Made by a program: the position numbers and the translations under genes. 58,217 nt of DNA, from positions 1-58,217 of the forward strand of contig CANFZT010000003.1 in the NCBI GenBank assembly GCA_947451565.1, given 5' to 3'. Under the pieces are notes generated by a model. The model did not search any database. It was not told the origin of the DNA and saw only the letters and a list, made by a program, of their open reading frames with translations. This DNA is from Comamonadaceae bacterium (GTDB lineage: Bacteria; Pseudomonadota; Gammaproteobacteria; Burkholderiales; Burkholderiaceae_C). Positions 1 to 9,001 of the stretch are shown in pieces (the first letter of the stretch is position 1; each line of letters opens with the position of its first letter).

Positions 1-750
1 ATGAAAGTTTTGGTCGCTGTCAAACGCGTGGTGGACTACAACGTCAAAGTCCGGGTGAAGTCGGACAACTCAGGCGTTGACATTGCGAACGTCAAGATGA
101 GCATGAACCCGTTTGACGAGATCGCGGTGGAAGAAGCCGTGCGCCTCAAAGAAAAGGGTGTGGTCACTGAGGTGATCGCCGTGTCCTGTGGCGTGACCCA
201 ATGCCAAGAAACCTTGCGCACGGCGATGGCCATTGGCGCAGACCGTGGCATCTTGGTGGAAACCGCTGAAGAGCTGCAACCCTTGGCTGTGGCAAAGCTG
301 CTCAAAGCGTTGATTGACAAAGAGCAACCGGGCTTGGTGATCTTGGGCAAACAAGCGATTGACGACGACTGCAACCAAACCGGCCAAATGTTGGCGGCTT
401 TGGCGGACCTGCCGCAAGCCACATTTGCTTCCAAGGTTGAGCTGACGGCTGACAAAGCCAGCGTGACCCGCGAAGTCGATGGTGGTTTGGAAACCATCTC
501 CATCAGCCTGCCAGCAGTGATCACCACGGACTTGCGCTTGAACGAGCCACGTTACGTCACCTTGCCCAACATCATGAAGGCTAAGAAGAAGCAACTCGAT
601 GTGTTCAAGCCAGAAGACTTGGGCGTGGACGTGAGCCCGCGCATCAAGACCCTTAAAGTGGTGGAGCCTGCCAAGCGCAGCGCGGGCATCAAAGTGCCCG
701 ATGTGGCAACGCTGGTCGACAAGCTCAAGAACGTGGCCAAAGTTATTTAA
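1..750 (+). CDS. etfB: electron transfer flavoprotein subunit beta
   Basis: EtfB forms a soluble heterodimer with EtfA. It carries electrons from acyl-CoA dehydrogenases to ETF:ubiquinone oxidoreductase during fatty acid and amino acid oxidation. The protein has 249 residues, the usual family length, and opens with the typical [14 protein letters not shown]. The ETF-beta nucleotide-binding stretch [18 protein letters not shown] lies near residues 113-130. The ATG is the first base of the window, so its promoter and ribosome site are not visible. The etfA gene follows after 25 bases, the standard arrangement. No acyl-CoA dehydrogenase is seen in the window, although the next two genes supply later beta-oxidation steps. 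Identity is secure. Confidence 0.97.
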   Translation: MKVLVAVKRVVDYNVKVRVKSDNSGVDIANVKMSMNPFDEIAVEEAVRLKEKGVVTEVIAVSCGVTQCQETLRTAMAIGADRGILVETAEELQPLAVAKLLKALIDKEQPGLVILGKQAIDDDCNQTGQMLAALADLPQATFASKVELTADKASVTREVDGGLETISISLPAVITTDLRLNEPRYVTLPNIMKAKKKQLDVFKPEDLGVDVSPRIKTLKVVEPAKRSAGIKVPDVATLVDKLKNVAKVI

Positions 751-775
751 GAACACAAGTGCAGGACATACGACC

Positions 776-1720
776 ATGACATCCCTCGTTATTGCAGAAC
801 ATGACAACGCCTCCATCAAAGGTGCTACTTTGAACACCGTCACAGCCGCAGTCGCCATGGGCGCTGAGGTGCATGTGCTGGTGGCAGGCCACCACGCAGG
901 CGCAGCCGCTGCTGCTGCCGCGCAAATCGCTGGCGTGAGCAAAGTGATTCACGCCGATGGCGCGACGCTGGAAGCCGGTTTGGCTGAGAACGTGGCAGCG
1001 CAAGTTTTGGCACTCATTTCCAATTCAGCCAGCAACTACACCCACATCTTGTTCCCAGCCACGGCTGCGGGCAAAAACGTAGCCCCTCGCGTGGCTGCCA
1101 AGTTGGACGTGGGCCAAATCAGCGACATCACCAAGGTGGACAGCCCCGACACGTTTGAGCGTCCTATCTATGCGGGCAATGCCATTGCCACCGTGCAGAG
1201 CACAGATGCCGTGAAGGTGATCACTGTGCGCACCACAGGCTTTGACGCTGCTGCATCTACAGGTGGTTCAGCCGCTGTAGAAACTGCAGCTGCAGCCACA
1301 GACTCAGGCAAGAGCAGCTTCGTGGGTCGTGAAGTCACCAAGAGTGACCGTCCAGAGCTGACCGCTGCGAAGATCATCGTCTCCGGTGGCCGCGCCTTGG
1401 GCAGCTCAGAGAAGTTTGATGAAGTCATGGTTCCGCTGGCCGACAAGCTCGGAGCCGCGATTGGTGCCAGCCGCGCGGCGGTGGATGCGGGCTACGCCGC
1501 CAACGACTTGCAAGTGGGTCAAACTGGCAAGATTGTTGCGCCTCAGTTGTATGTGGCGTGTGGCATCAGCGGCGCGATTCAGCACTTGGCGGGTATGAAA
1601 GACAGCAAGGTCATCGTGGCCATCAACAAAGACCCAGAGGCGCCGATCTTCAGCGTGGCAGACTTCGGCCTAGAGGCTGACTTGTTTGTGGCTGTGCCAG
1701 AGTTGGTGGCCGCGCTGTGA
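776..1720 (+). CDS. etfA: electron transfer flavoprotein subunit alpha
   Basis: EtfA is the FAD-carrying partner of EtfB. The protein has 314 residues when started at the ATG at 776 (MTSLVIAEHD), which matches family N-termini; the same frame is open further upstream but would overlap etfB. The C-terminal FAD domain shows GRALGSSEKF, then DLQVGQTGKIVAPQLYVACG and ISGAIQHLAGM, the conserved flavin-binding signature, and ends with the usual DLFVAVPELVAAL-like tail. Its stop codon overlaps the GTG start of the next gene (GTGA at 1717-1720), so translation of the beta-oxidation enzyme downstream is probably coupled. Confidence 0.97.
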   Translation: MTSLVIAEHDNASIKGATLNTVTAAVAMGAEVHVLVAGHHAGAAAAAAAQIAGVSKVIHADGATLEAGLAENVAAQVLALISNSASNYTHILFPATAAGKNVAPRVAAKLDVGQISDITKVDSPDTFERPIYAGNAIATVQSTDAVKVITVRTTGFDAAASTGGSAAVETAAAATDSGKSSFVGREVTKSDRPELTAAKIIVSGGRALGSSEKFDEVMVPLADKLGAAIGASRAAVDAGYAANDLQVGQTGKIVAPQLYVACGISGAIQHLAGMKDSKVIVAINKDPEAPIFSVADFGLEADLFVAVPELVAAL

Positions 1721-3786
1721 CCTCTGTGATGAATGCTGCTGCCTGCGTGAATGTGGAGGCCAGGGGCGATGTGTGTGTCATTACCATCGACAACCCGCCC
1801 ATCAACGCCACGTCCTTGGCGGTGCGCCAAGGTTTGATGGCGGCCATTGCTGATTTCAAAAACAATTCAAATTTTCAAGCGGCCGTCATTGTGGGAGCGG
1901 GCAGCACGTTTGTGGCCGGCGCTGACATCCGTGAGTTTGGCAAGCCCATGCAAGAGCCGATCTTGCCCGAGGTCATTCGAGCGATTGAAGACTGTGGCAA
2001 ACCGGTGGTGGCGGCGTTGCACGGTGCAGCATTGGGCGGCGGCTTTGAGTTGGCCTTGGCCTGCGATGCGCGCGTGGCCGATGCCAAAACGGTGGTGGGT
2101 TTGCCTGAGGTCTCGCTGGGCATCATTCCAGGCGCAGGGGGCACACAAATGTTGCCGCGTCGCGTGGGGGTGTCGCGTGCCATTCGCATGATTTGTGGGG
2201 CGCAGCGTATTTCGGCGAAAGAAGCCAAGTCACTCCGCTTGCTGGACGATGTGGTGAGCAGCGAGGTGGTGAATGCCGCCGTTGCGTTGGCCCGTCAGAT
2301 GCAAGGCAAGAAGTGTCGCATTCGTGATGAAGCCGTGCCTGCTGAAGGGCCTGCGCTGATTCAACAAGCTGCCGATGACGCGATGCGTGCAGGCAAACGT
2401 CGTCCTGCTGTGGAGGCTGCGATAGAGGCGATCAAATCGGCAGCGTTGTTGTCGATCGACGATGGCTTGGCCGACGAGCGTGCCGTATTTTTGCAGCTGC
2501 GTTTGTCGCGTGAGGCCTATGCTTTGCGCCATGTGTTTTTTGCTGAGCGTGACAGTGCCAAACTGCCAGCGGAGTTGCAGGCCAAGCCAAGGCCTGTGGA
2601 CACCGTGTGCGTGATTGGTGCGGGCACCATGGGCACAGGCATTGCGGTCAGCGCCTTGGACGCTGGCTTGCAGGTGATCTTGCTAGAGCAAGACGAAGCC
2701 GCGCTCAAGCGTGGACAAGACCGCGTGACCGCGCACTACCGTGACCGCGTGGCCACACAAAAAATCAAAGCTGAAGTAGCCCAAGCCCGCGAGGCATGTT
2801 TGTTTAGCACGCTCGACTGGGCAGAAATGGGCAAAGCGGATTTGGTGATTGAGGCGGTGTTTGAAGACCTTGCCGTCAAGCAAGAGGTGTTCAAAAAAAT
2901 AGACCGCTTTGCACGCGCAGGTGCCGTGCTGGCAACCAACACCTCTTATTTGGATGTGGATGCGATTGCACATGCCACCTCGCGTCCGCAAGACGTGTTG
3001 GGTTTGCACTTTTTTAGCCCCGCCCATGTGATGAAGCTGCTAGAGGTGGTGCGCGGCAAAGATTCGCTGCCTGATGTGTTGGCCACAGGCATGGTCTTGG
3101 GCAAGCGCCTGCGCAAGCTGCCGGTGTTGGCGGGCAATCACTTTGGTTTCATTGGCAACCGTATTTACAACGCGTACCGCAACCAGTGTGAGTTCATGCT
3201 GGAAGATGGGGCTTGGCCCGAAGATGTGGATGCTTCGCTCAAACAGTTTGGCATGGCCATGGGGCCATTTGCTGTGGCCGATTTGTCTGGGCTAGACATC
3301 GCATGGCGCATGCGTCAAGCGCAAGCGGCGACGCGCGCCCCTGGTGTGCGGTACGTGGACATCTTGGACCGACTGTGCGAGGCAGATCGCTTAGGTCGCA
3401 AAACGGACGCAGGTTACTACAGCTATGTGGACGGCAAGCAGCAGCCCACGACGGACGCCGTGGTTCGTCGCCTCATTGAAGAGGCTTCGCAGCGTCGTGG
3501 TATCCAACGCCAGCCCCTGAGTAGCGCGACAATTCAACGCCGTGCCCTGCTAACCATCGTCAACGAAGCAGCACGCTTGATGAAGGAAGGCGTGGCCAGT
3601 CGGGCCACTGACATCGACGTGGTGCTGGTGCATGGCTATGGTTTTCCGCGTTGGGAAGGCGGGCCTGTGTTTTGGGCGCGCCAACAAAATCAGGATGCTT
3701 TGACACAAGAAATCAAAGCGCTGGCTAGCCAGTGTGGCGACGGATTTGTTTTGGCCGATTTGTCTGTTTTATTTGAAGATGAATAA
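1717..3786 (+). CDS. bifunctional enoyl-CoA hydratase / 3-hydroxyacyl-CoA dehydrogenase (FadB/FadJ-like)
   Basis: A fusion enzyme for the hydration and NAD-dependent oxidation steps of beta-oxidation. The crotonase domain is at about residues 10-190, with oxyanion-hole motif AGADIREF and acid residues in GGGFELALACD and GLPEVSLGIIPGAGGTQ. The dehydrogenase NAD domain begins near residue 297 (VIGAGTMGTGIA), and the catalytic His lies in GLHFFSPAHVMKLLE. Two C-terminal helical domains follow, with the conserved GYGFPRWEGGP near the end. At 689 residues it is close to FadJ length. GTG at 1717 overlaps the etfA stop; an ATG four codons later (1729) is an alternative start. The thiolase 12 bases downstream completes the spiral. 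FadB versus FadJ type, and chain-length preference, cannot be told here. Confidence 0.93.
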   Translation: MTSVMNAAACVNVEARGDVCVITIDNPPINATSLAVRQGLMAAIADFKNNSNFQAAVIVGAGSTFVAGADIREFGKPMQEPILPEVIRAIEDCGKPVVAALHGAALGGGFELALACDARVADAKTVVGLPEVSLGIIPGAGGTQMLPRRVGVSRAIRMICGAQRISAKEAKSLRLLDDVVSSEVVNAAVALARQMQGKKCRIRDEAVPAEGPALIQQAADDAMRAGKRRPAVEAAIEAIKSAALLSIDDGLADERAVFLQLRLSREAYALRHVFFAERDSAKLPAELQAKPRPVDTVCVIGAGTMGTGIAVSALDAGLQVILLEQDEAALKRGQDRVTAHYRDRVATQKIKAEVAQAREACLFSTLDWAEMGKADLVIEAVFEDLAVKQEVFKKIDRFARAGAVLATNTSYLDVDAIAHATSRPQDVLGLHFFSPAHVMKLLEVVRGKDSLPDVLATGMVLGKRLRKLPVLAGNHFGFIGNRIYNAYRNQCEFMLEDGAWPEDVDASLKQFGMAMGPFAVADLSGLDIAWRMRQAQAATRAPGVRYVDILDRLCEADRLGRKTDAGYYSYVDGKQQPTTDAVVRRLIEEASQRRGIQRQPLSSATIQRRALLTIVNEAARLMKEGVASRATDIDVVLVHGYGFPRWEGGPVFWARQQNQDALTQEIKALASQCGDGFVLADLSVLFEDE

Positions 3787-3798
3787 TTTTTACACCCT

Positions 3799-5001
3799 AT
3801 GACACACGCTTTCATTTGCGATGCGATTCGCACCCCCATCGGTCGCTACGGCGGTGCTTTGTCTTCTGTTCGTACCGACGATTTGGGGGCCATTCCCATC
3901 AAAGCCTTGATGGCGCGCAACCCCAACGTGGATTGGGCGCAAATCACCGATGTGCTTTACGGTTGTGCCAACCAAGCGGGCGAAGACAACCGCAACGTGG
4001 CCCACATGGCCAGTCTGCTGGCGGGATTGCCCATTGAGGTGCCGGGTGCCACCCTCAACCGTTTGTGTGGTTCGGGTTTAGATGCGGTGGGCACTGCCGC
4101 ACGCGCTATCAAGTCAGGCGAAGCGGCGTTGATGATTGCCGGTGGCGTTGAAAGCATGAGCCGCGCACCGTTTGTGATGCCCAAAGCAGAAAGCGCTTTT
4201 GGCCGCAACAACGCGGTGTATGACACCACCATTGGCTGGCGTTTCATCAATAAGTTGATGAAAGAAAAATACGGTGTGGATTCAATGCCAGAGACGGCAG
4301 AGAACGTGGCGCTGGAATTCAAAATTGAGCGTGAAGCCCAAGATCTGATGGCCATGAACAGCCAATTGCGTGCGGTGGCCGCGCAGCAAGCGGGCCACTT
4401 GGCGCGCGAAATCACGCCCGTTCACATTCCACAAAAAAAGGGTGAACCCACGGTGGTGGACACCGATGAACATCCACGCGCGACTAGCTTGGAAGCCTTG
4501 GCCAAGCTCAAACCCATCGTGCGTCCTGATGGCTCAGTTACCGCAGGCAACGCCAGCGGTGTCAACGATGGTTCGTGTGCGCTGCTGTTGACCAACGAAA
4601 CCAGTGCGGCCAAGCATGGGTTGACGCCCAAAGCGCGTGTGGTGGGCATGGCCACTGCGGGTGTGGCCCCGCGCATCATGGGGATGGGGCCTTTGCCAGC
4701 CACGCAAAAGGTGTTGGCCCAAACGGGCTTGACGATGGCGCAGATGGATGTGATTGAGCTGAACGAAGCGTTTGCAGCGCAAGGCTTGGCAGTCATGCGC
4801 GCACTCGGTTTGCGCGACGATGACCCGCGTGTGAACGCATGGGGCGGTGCGATTGCTTTGGGCCATCCTTTGGGCGCCTCGGGCGCACGTTTGGCGACCA
4901 CGGCGGTGAATCGTTTGCAAGCGACGGGCGGTCGCTACGCGCTTTGCACCATGTGCATTGGTGTAGGGCAGGGGATTGCGCTCATTCTTGAACGTGTGTG
5001 A
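3799..5001 (+). CDS. acetyl-CoA acyltransferase / thiolase (PcaF/PaaJ-like)
   Basis: A degradative thiolase that cleaves 3-oxoacyl-CoA with CoA. It has 400 residues, the normal length. The nucleophile Cys90 sits in LNRLCGSGLDAV, the general-base motif GHPLGASGAR contains His356, and Cys386 lies in MCIGVGQG, giving the full Cys-His-Cys set. The N-terminal half resembles 3-oxoadipyl-CoA thiolases (PcaF, PaaJ), so an aromatic-acid beta-ketoadipate role is possible. Its position 12 bases after a FadB-like gene fits general beta-oxidation equally well. It is the last of the tightly linked etf/beta-oxidation genes; a binding-protein gene follows. Confidence 0.93.
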   Translation: MTHAFICDAIRTPIGRYGGALSSVRTDDLGAIPIKALMARNPNVDWAQITDVLYGCANQAGEDNRNVAHMASLLAGLPIEVPGATLNRLCGSGLDAVGTAARAIKSGEAALMIAGGVESMSRAPFVMPKAESAFGRNNAVYDTTIGWRFINKLMKEKYGVDSMPETAENVALEFKIEREAQDLMAMNSQLRAVAAQQAGHLAREITPVHIPQKKGEPTVVDTDEHPRATSLEALAKLKPIVRPDGSVTAGNASGVNDGSCALLLTNETSAAKHGLTPKARVVGMATAGVAPRIMGMGPLPATQKVLAQTGLTMAQMDVIELNEAFAAQGLAVMRALGLRDDDPRVNAWGGAIALGHPLGASGARLATTAVNRLQATGGRYALCTMCIGVGQGIALILERV

Positions 5002-5063
5002 GAACGAATACGACGTATTTCCAGGACAATCGGCCCATTCATTACCTGTTTTGGAGCTATGTC

Positions 5064-6050
5064 ATGCAAGTTCGCCGTTTTTGGTTGTCCTGTTGTCTTG
5101 CCGTTGCCGCGACCGGCCTTTGTGGTCTGGCTGCGCTGACTGCTCATGCCCAGTCGTACCCTGCCAAGCCATTGCGCATCGTCGTGCCTTTTGGCGCAGG
5201 TGGTGTGGCAGACCTCACGGCACGCACCGTGGCGCAAAAGATGTCCGAGGGCTTGGGCCAGTCGGTCGTCATCGACAACCGTCCCGGCGCGGGCGGCATT
5301 GTGGCTGCCGAGATGGTGGCCAAGTCTGAACCCGATGGTTACACCTTGTTGCTCATGTCAAACGCCAACGCTGTGAGTGCGGGCTTGTTCAAGTCATTGC
5401 CGTTTGACCCGATCAAAGATTTCACCTCCGTGTCTTTGATGGGCACGTTTGATTTGGCCATCGTTACCAGCGCTGAGTCACGTTTTCAGTCACTGTCCGA
5501 GCTGTTGGCTTGGGCCAAAGCGAATCCAGGCAAGCTCAACATTGGCAGTATCAACATCGGTAGCACCCAGCATTTGACGGCGGAGTTGTTCAAATCTGCG
5601 GCTGGGCTAGATGCCCAAGTGGTGCCGTTCAATGGCACCCCCGCAGTGATGACCGCCTTACGCGGCGGACAAATTGACGTGGCGGTCGAAGTCTTGAGCC
5701 CCGTTCTGCCGCAAATCAAGGGCGGCGCGCTGCGTGCTTTGGCTGTGACGGGACAAAAGCGCAACATGGCTTTGCCCCAAGTCCCAACGGCCAAAGAGGC
5801 TGGTGTGCCTAATTTGGTGTCTTCTTCTTGGAACGGTTTGGGCGCCCCCGCCAAAACACCCAAAGCTGTGGTGGACCGTTTGAACAAAGAAATCAACGTC
5901 GCTTTGCAAAACCCAGCGGTGCGTCAAAAACTGTTGGACTTGAATGTGGAGCCGCACCCCAGCACGGTGGTGCAAGCGCACGACTGGCTGGAAACGGAAA
6001 TCAAGCGCTGGGGTGATGTGATTCAGCGCGCGGGCATTCAAAAGCAATAA
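5064..6050 (+). CDS. Bug-family (TctC-like) periplasmic substrate-binding protein
   Basis: An extracytoplasmic solute receptor of the Bug/TctC family, which is hugely expanded in Burkholderiales and usually binds carboxylates. The start at 5064 is preceded by GGAG at 5053-5056. The protein has 328 residues and begins with a cleavable signal peptide (MQVRRFWLSCCLAVAATGL, then a hydrophobic stretch ending near AHAQS). The mature part begins YPAKPLRIVVPFGAGGVADL, the hallmark Bug N-terminus, followed by NRPGAGG and the SNANAVS region. No TctA/TctB membrane partners are nearby, typical of orphan Bug proteins, so its ligand is unknown. Confidence 0.93.
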   Translation: MQVRRFWLSCCLAVAATGLCGLAALTAHAQSYPAKPLRIVVPFGAGGVADLTARTVAQKMSEGLGQSVVIDNRPGAGGIVAAEMVAKSEPDGYTLLLMSNANAVSAGLFKSLPFDPIKDFTSVSLMGTFDLAIVTSAESRFQSLSELLAWAKANPGKLNIGSINIGSTQHLTAELFKSAAGLDAQVVPFNGTPAVMTALRGGQIDVAVEVLSPVLPQIKGGALRALAVTGQKRNMALPQVPTAKEAGVPNLVSSSWNGLGAPAKTPKAVVDRLNKEINVALQNPAVRQKLLDLNVEPHPSTVVQAHDWLETEIKRWGDVIQRAGIQKQ

Positions 6051-6063
6051 ACCCGCGCCTTTG

Positions 6064-7014
6064 ATGCTCAACATTCTCACGATCACAGGTCCTATTTATT
6101 TGTCCATTGCGTTGGGGTTTGCCGCCACACGTCGTGGTTTTTTCAGCAAAGTCGATGGGCAGGTCTTGGGTCGATTCGTGTTGAATTTTGCTTTACCAGC
6201 CATGCTGTTCAACGCGCTCTCGCAACGCAACTTTGCCGAGGTGATGAACCCGCGCTTCCTACTGGCTTATGGCGCAGGCTCCATGCTGTCGTTTGCCATT
6301 GGCTTTGGGGTGTGGCGGTTGTTGCGCAAAAAGTCATGGGTAGAAAGCAGCATGGTGGCGATGGGCGTGAGCACGTCCAACAGTGGCTACGTGGGTTATC
6401 CGATTTTGTTGCAGTTCTTAGGTCCTGCGGCCGGTTTGGGTTTGGCACTGACCGTGTTGATTGAAAACTTGGTCACGATTCCGTTGGCACTGGCGATGGC
6501 CGACAGCGCTGAGTCGGCGCATCTGTCTTGGCAGCGCACCGTGCTCGAAAGTTTGAAACGCATGACCAAGATCCCCATGATGCAAGCGATTGTGTTGGGT
6601 TTTGTGTGCTCTATGTTGGGCTTGCAACTGCCTGAAGTGCTGTCAAAGACGGTCAGCTTATTTGCGGCCTCGACAGCTGCGATTGCGCTGTTTGTGAACG
6701 GCGGCTCGTTGGTTGGCATGCGCGTGATGGGTTTGATTCACGAGGTGCGCTGGATTGCTTTGGGCAAACTGGTGGTACATCCCTTGTCGGTGGGCTTGAT
6801 GCTCATGCTGGTGGGGCCGATTGCGCCTAGCCTCAAAATTTCTGCGGTGTTGTTGGCGGGAATGCCCATGCTGGGCATTTATCCCTTGCTGGCTCAGCGT
6901 CACGGGCAAGAAGGGTTTTGTGCGGCTGCATTATTGGTGACCACGGTTGCGTCTTTCTTCACTTTGAGCCTTATTTTGTGGGCCATGGGTGAATTGCCGG
7001 GCTGGCACGTCTGA
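6064..7014 (+). CDS. AEC-family (auxin efflux carrier-like) permease
   Basis: An inner-membrane transporter of the AEC/membrane transport protein family. Bacterial members move malonate, malate or other organic acids. It has 316 residues with about ten hydrophobic segments spread along the length. The start LNILTITGPIYLSIALGF and the segment RFVLNFALPAMLFNAL are typical for the family. ATG at 6064 was chosen over a TTG one codon earlier; neither has a strong ribosome site. It follows a Bug binding protein by 13 bases, so both may serve uptake or export of one organic acid, but the substrate is not shown by sequence. Confidence 0.85.
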   Translation: MLNILTITGPIYLSIALGFAATRRGFFSKVDGQVLGRFVLNFALPAMLFNALSQRNFAEVMNPRFLLAYGAGSMLSFAIGFGVWRLLRKKSWVESSMVAMGVSTSNSGYVGYPILLQFLGPAAGLGLALTVLIENLVTIPLALAMADSAESAHLSWQRTVLESLKRMTKIPMMQAIVLGFVCSMLGLQLPEVLSKTVSLFAASTAAIALFVNGGSLVGMRVMGLIHEVRWIALGKLVVHPLSVGLMLMLVGPIAPSLKISAVLLAGMPMLGIYPLLAQRHGQEGFCAAALLVTTVASFFTLSLILWAMGELPGWHV

Positions 7015-7021
7015 GCGCACC

Positions 7022-7411
7022 ATGCACATCAAAGAATCCGAAGTTGAGGTGACCGCGGTTCGCGCGCAAGGCGCGGGCGGGCAAAACGTCAACAAGGTTT
7101 CGAGTGCGATTCATTTGCGCTTTGATGTCATGGCGTCTTCCTTGCCAGACGATGTGAAAGCGCGTTTGCTGGCATTGCCAGATCACCGCATTACCAACGA
7201 TGGCGTGGTGGTCATCAAAGCGCAAGAGCACCGCAGCCAAGACATGAACCGCATTGAAGCCTTTGCGCGTTTGTTGGAGTTGGTACAAAGCGTGGCCAAA
7301 CCACCCAAAAAACGCAAAGCAACCCAACCCACCTATGCCTCTAAGTTGCGTCGCTTAGATAGCAAAAAAAAGACCTCGGCGATCAAGTCAAACCGAGGCC
7401 GGGTGCTTTGA
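7022..7411 (+). CDS. arfB: alternative ribosome-rescue factor ArfB (YaeJ family)
   Basis: A codon-independent peptidyl-tRNA hydrolase that releases peptides from stalled ribosomes lacking a stop codon in the A site. It has 129 residues, within the family range. The catalytic GGQ is at residues 19-21 (RAQGAGGQNVNKVSSA), in the release-factor fold. The C-terminal tail is rich in Lys and Arg (PPKKRKATQP, then SKKKTSAIKSNRGR); in this family the tail enters the empty mRNA channel. The ATG at 7022 starts 7 bases after the permease stop. The lysine-coding tail doubles as the terminator for the convergent yjdM/selD genes. Confidence 0.95.
   Translation: MHIKESEVEVTAVRAQGAGGQNVNKVSSAIHLRFDVMASSLPDDVKARLLALPDHRITNDGVVVIKAQEHRSQDMNRIEAFARLLELVQSVAKPPKKRKATQPTYASKLRRLDSKKKTSAIKSNRGRVL
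7364..7400 (-). terminator. rho-independent terminator of yjdM/selD, embedded in arfB
   Basis: Read on the minus strand, an 8-bp stem with one G-U pair (GGCCTCGG with CCGAGGTC), a 13-base loop and then eight T. It lies 25 bases beyond the yjdM stop and wholly inside the last codons of arfB. On the plus strand the same DNA encodes the Lys-rich tail and lacks a T tract, so termination should act on the minus strand only. Confidence 0.85.
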
Positions 7412-7424
7412 GCGCCGCGTGTGC

Positions 7425-7766
7425 TTAGGCTTTGCGCAAGAAGCAAGCTTTGAGCATGTAGTTGCCCACATCCATTTTGCAATCGACTTCATGGTCGCCG
7501 CCCACCAAGCGAATGCTTTTCACCTTGGTGCCCATCTTGAGCGTGGTGGATGAGCCTTTGACCTTGAGGTCTTTGATCAGCACCACCGCATCGCCATCTT
7601 TCAGCACTGTGCCATTAGCGTCTTTCACCACGGCTTCGTCGTCGTCGTCCGTGCTGGCGGCTGCCACCATGGGCCACTCATGTGCGCAATCGGCGCAGAC
7701 ATAGTTGTCCCCGTCTTGGTAGGTGTTTTCTTGGGCGCACTGGGGGCAGGCTGGAATCGTGGACAT
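7425..7766 (-). CDS. yjdM: YjdM/PhnA-family zinc-ribbon protein
   Basis: A small cytoplasmic protein of the PhnA/YjdM family, historically linked to phosphonate operons but of unproven function. It has 113 residues. The N-terminal zinc ribbon has two Cys pairs (PACPQC and YVCADC), followed by an acidic linker and the conserved C-terminal PhnA domain (VVLIKDLKVKGSS, then GTKVKSIRLVGGDHEVDCK). ATG at 7766 was preferred to a TTG at 7784 because it gives the canonical start just before the zinc ribbon. It lies 48 bases after selD on the same strand and is followed by a clear terminator. Confidence 0.92.
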   Translation of the reverse strand: MSTIPACPQCAQENTYQDGDNYVCADCAHEWPMVAAASTDDDDEAVVKDANGTVLKDGDAVVLIKDLKVKGSSTTLKMGTKVKSIRLVGGDHEVDCKMDVGNYMLKACFLRKA

Positions 7767-7814
7767 CTCTTTGTTTTCTTTCAAAAGTGGGTCGTCTAAA
7801 TTTTAGGTATCTAG

Positions 7815-8891
7815 TTAGCGAACGTGCAACTTGATGCCGTTGGCTGATGCTGCCGTGATTTCACCCACCTCTGCGGCAGCTGAAAAACCATGTTTGTGAA
7901 ACACAGCCAAAACATCGTTCACTGTCTCGGGGGTGCAGGCCACCAACAAGCCGCCGCTGGTTTGGGGGTCGCTAAGCAAAGCTTGGTCAATCGCCTTGAG
8001 TGAGGGGGCGAGCTCAATTTCTTGGCCATAGGCCGACCAGTTGCGTCCCGATGCGCCCGTCAGCATGCCTTGTTCGGCCAGTTCACGTACACCTGGCAAC
8101 AAAGGCACTTGGTTCATGTGCAATTGCACGGCGTGCTTGCTGCCACGCGCCATTTCGAGCGCATGACCCGCCAAGCCAAAGCCTGTCACATCTGTCATGG
8201 CATGCACGCCTTCGAGTGCCGACAGTTCTGTGCCTGGGGTGTTGAGCTGCGTGGTATTGGCAATCATTTGTGCATAGCCTTCAGGGCTGAGGGCATCTTT
8301 CTTGAGTGCGGCAGACAACACGCCCACGCCCAGGGGTTTGCCCAAAATCAACCGGTCACCCACACGCGCGTCCGCATTGCGCTTGATGCGCTTAGGGTGA
8401 ACCAAACCCATGACCACCAAACCGTAAATAGGCTCCACCGAATCAATGGTGTGCCCCCCCGCGATGGGGATACCTGCCTCGCGGCAAACGGTTTGGCCGC
8501 CGTCCAAAATTTTGCCAATCGTCTCAGGCGACAAGACATTGATGGGCATCCCCACCAAGGCCAAAGCCATGATGGGCGTGCCACCCATGGCATACACATC
8601 ACTGATGGCGTTGGTGGCGGCGATGCGGCCAAAGTCAAACGGGTCATCCACGATGGGCATGAAAAAGTCGGTGGTGGCAATCAGCGCTTGCTCGTCGTTG
8701 AGCTGGTAAACCGCCGCATCGTCAGCGGTTTCAATACCGACCAACAACTGGGGTGGAATGGGCATGGCGCTGGTGCTTTTGAGAATCTCGCTCAACACCC
8801 CTGGGGCAATTTTGCAGCCGCAGCCCCCACCATGGGACAAACTGGTCAAACGAGGAGGTGTGGCGGCAATGGATGTGTTTGGGGTGTTCAT
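7815..8891 (-). CDS. selD: selenide, water dikinase (selenophosphate synthetase)
   Basis: Makes selenophosphate from selenide and ATP, the selenium donor for selenocysteine-tRNA and for selenouridine in tRNA. It has 358 residues. The active-site motif HGGGCGCK places the catalytic Cys at residue 24 with Lys27, so this is a Cys form and not itself a selenoprotein. The ATP-binding AIRS-like domains show TTDFFMPIVDD and the DPQTSGGLL motif near the C-terminus. The start at 8891 matches family N-termini; an in-frame GTG at 8945, preceded by GGGGGA, is an alternative. No selA, selB or selC is visible in the window. Confidence 0.95.
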   Translation of the reverse strand: MNTPNTSIAATPPRLTSLSHGGGCGCKIAPGVLSEILKSTSAMPIPPQLLVGIETADDAAVYQLNDEQALIATTDFFMPIVDDPFDFGRIAATNAISDVYAMGGTPIMALALVGMPINVLSPETIGKILDGGQTVCREAGIPIAGGHTIDSVEPIYGLVVMGLVHPKRIKRNADARVGDRLILGKPLGVGVLSAALKKDALSPEGYAQMIANTTQLNTPGTELSALEGVHAMTDVTGFGLAGHALEMARGSKHAVQLHMNQVPLLPGVRELAEQGMLTGASGRNWSAYGQEIELAPSLKAIDQALLSDPQTSGGLLVACTPETVNDVLAVFHKHGFSAAAEVGEITAASANGIKLHVR

Positions 8892-9001
8892 AAAAAGACT
8901 GGGCGACGTAGACCTAGATTTTGCCAGTGATGCGGGGAAACCCACGGATCCCCCATGAGGAGATCTTGTAGGCTGTGTTCGAACCAGAAAGGGTGTGCGT
9001 T

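Noticed and set aside
8022-8930. Long open frame opposite selD
   Set aside because: It is the complement of a confidently identified gene, with no ribosome site or domain.
8892-9001. Possible tRNA-Sec remnant next to selD (a GTTCGAACC-like stretch)
   Set aside because: The flanking bases do not form a five-pair T arm or an acceptor stem on either strand.
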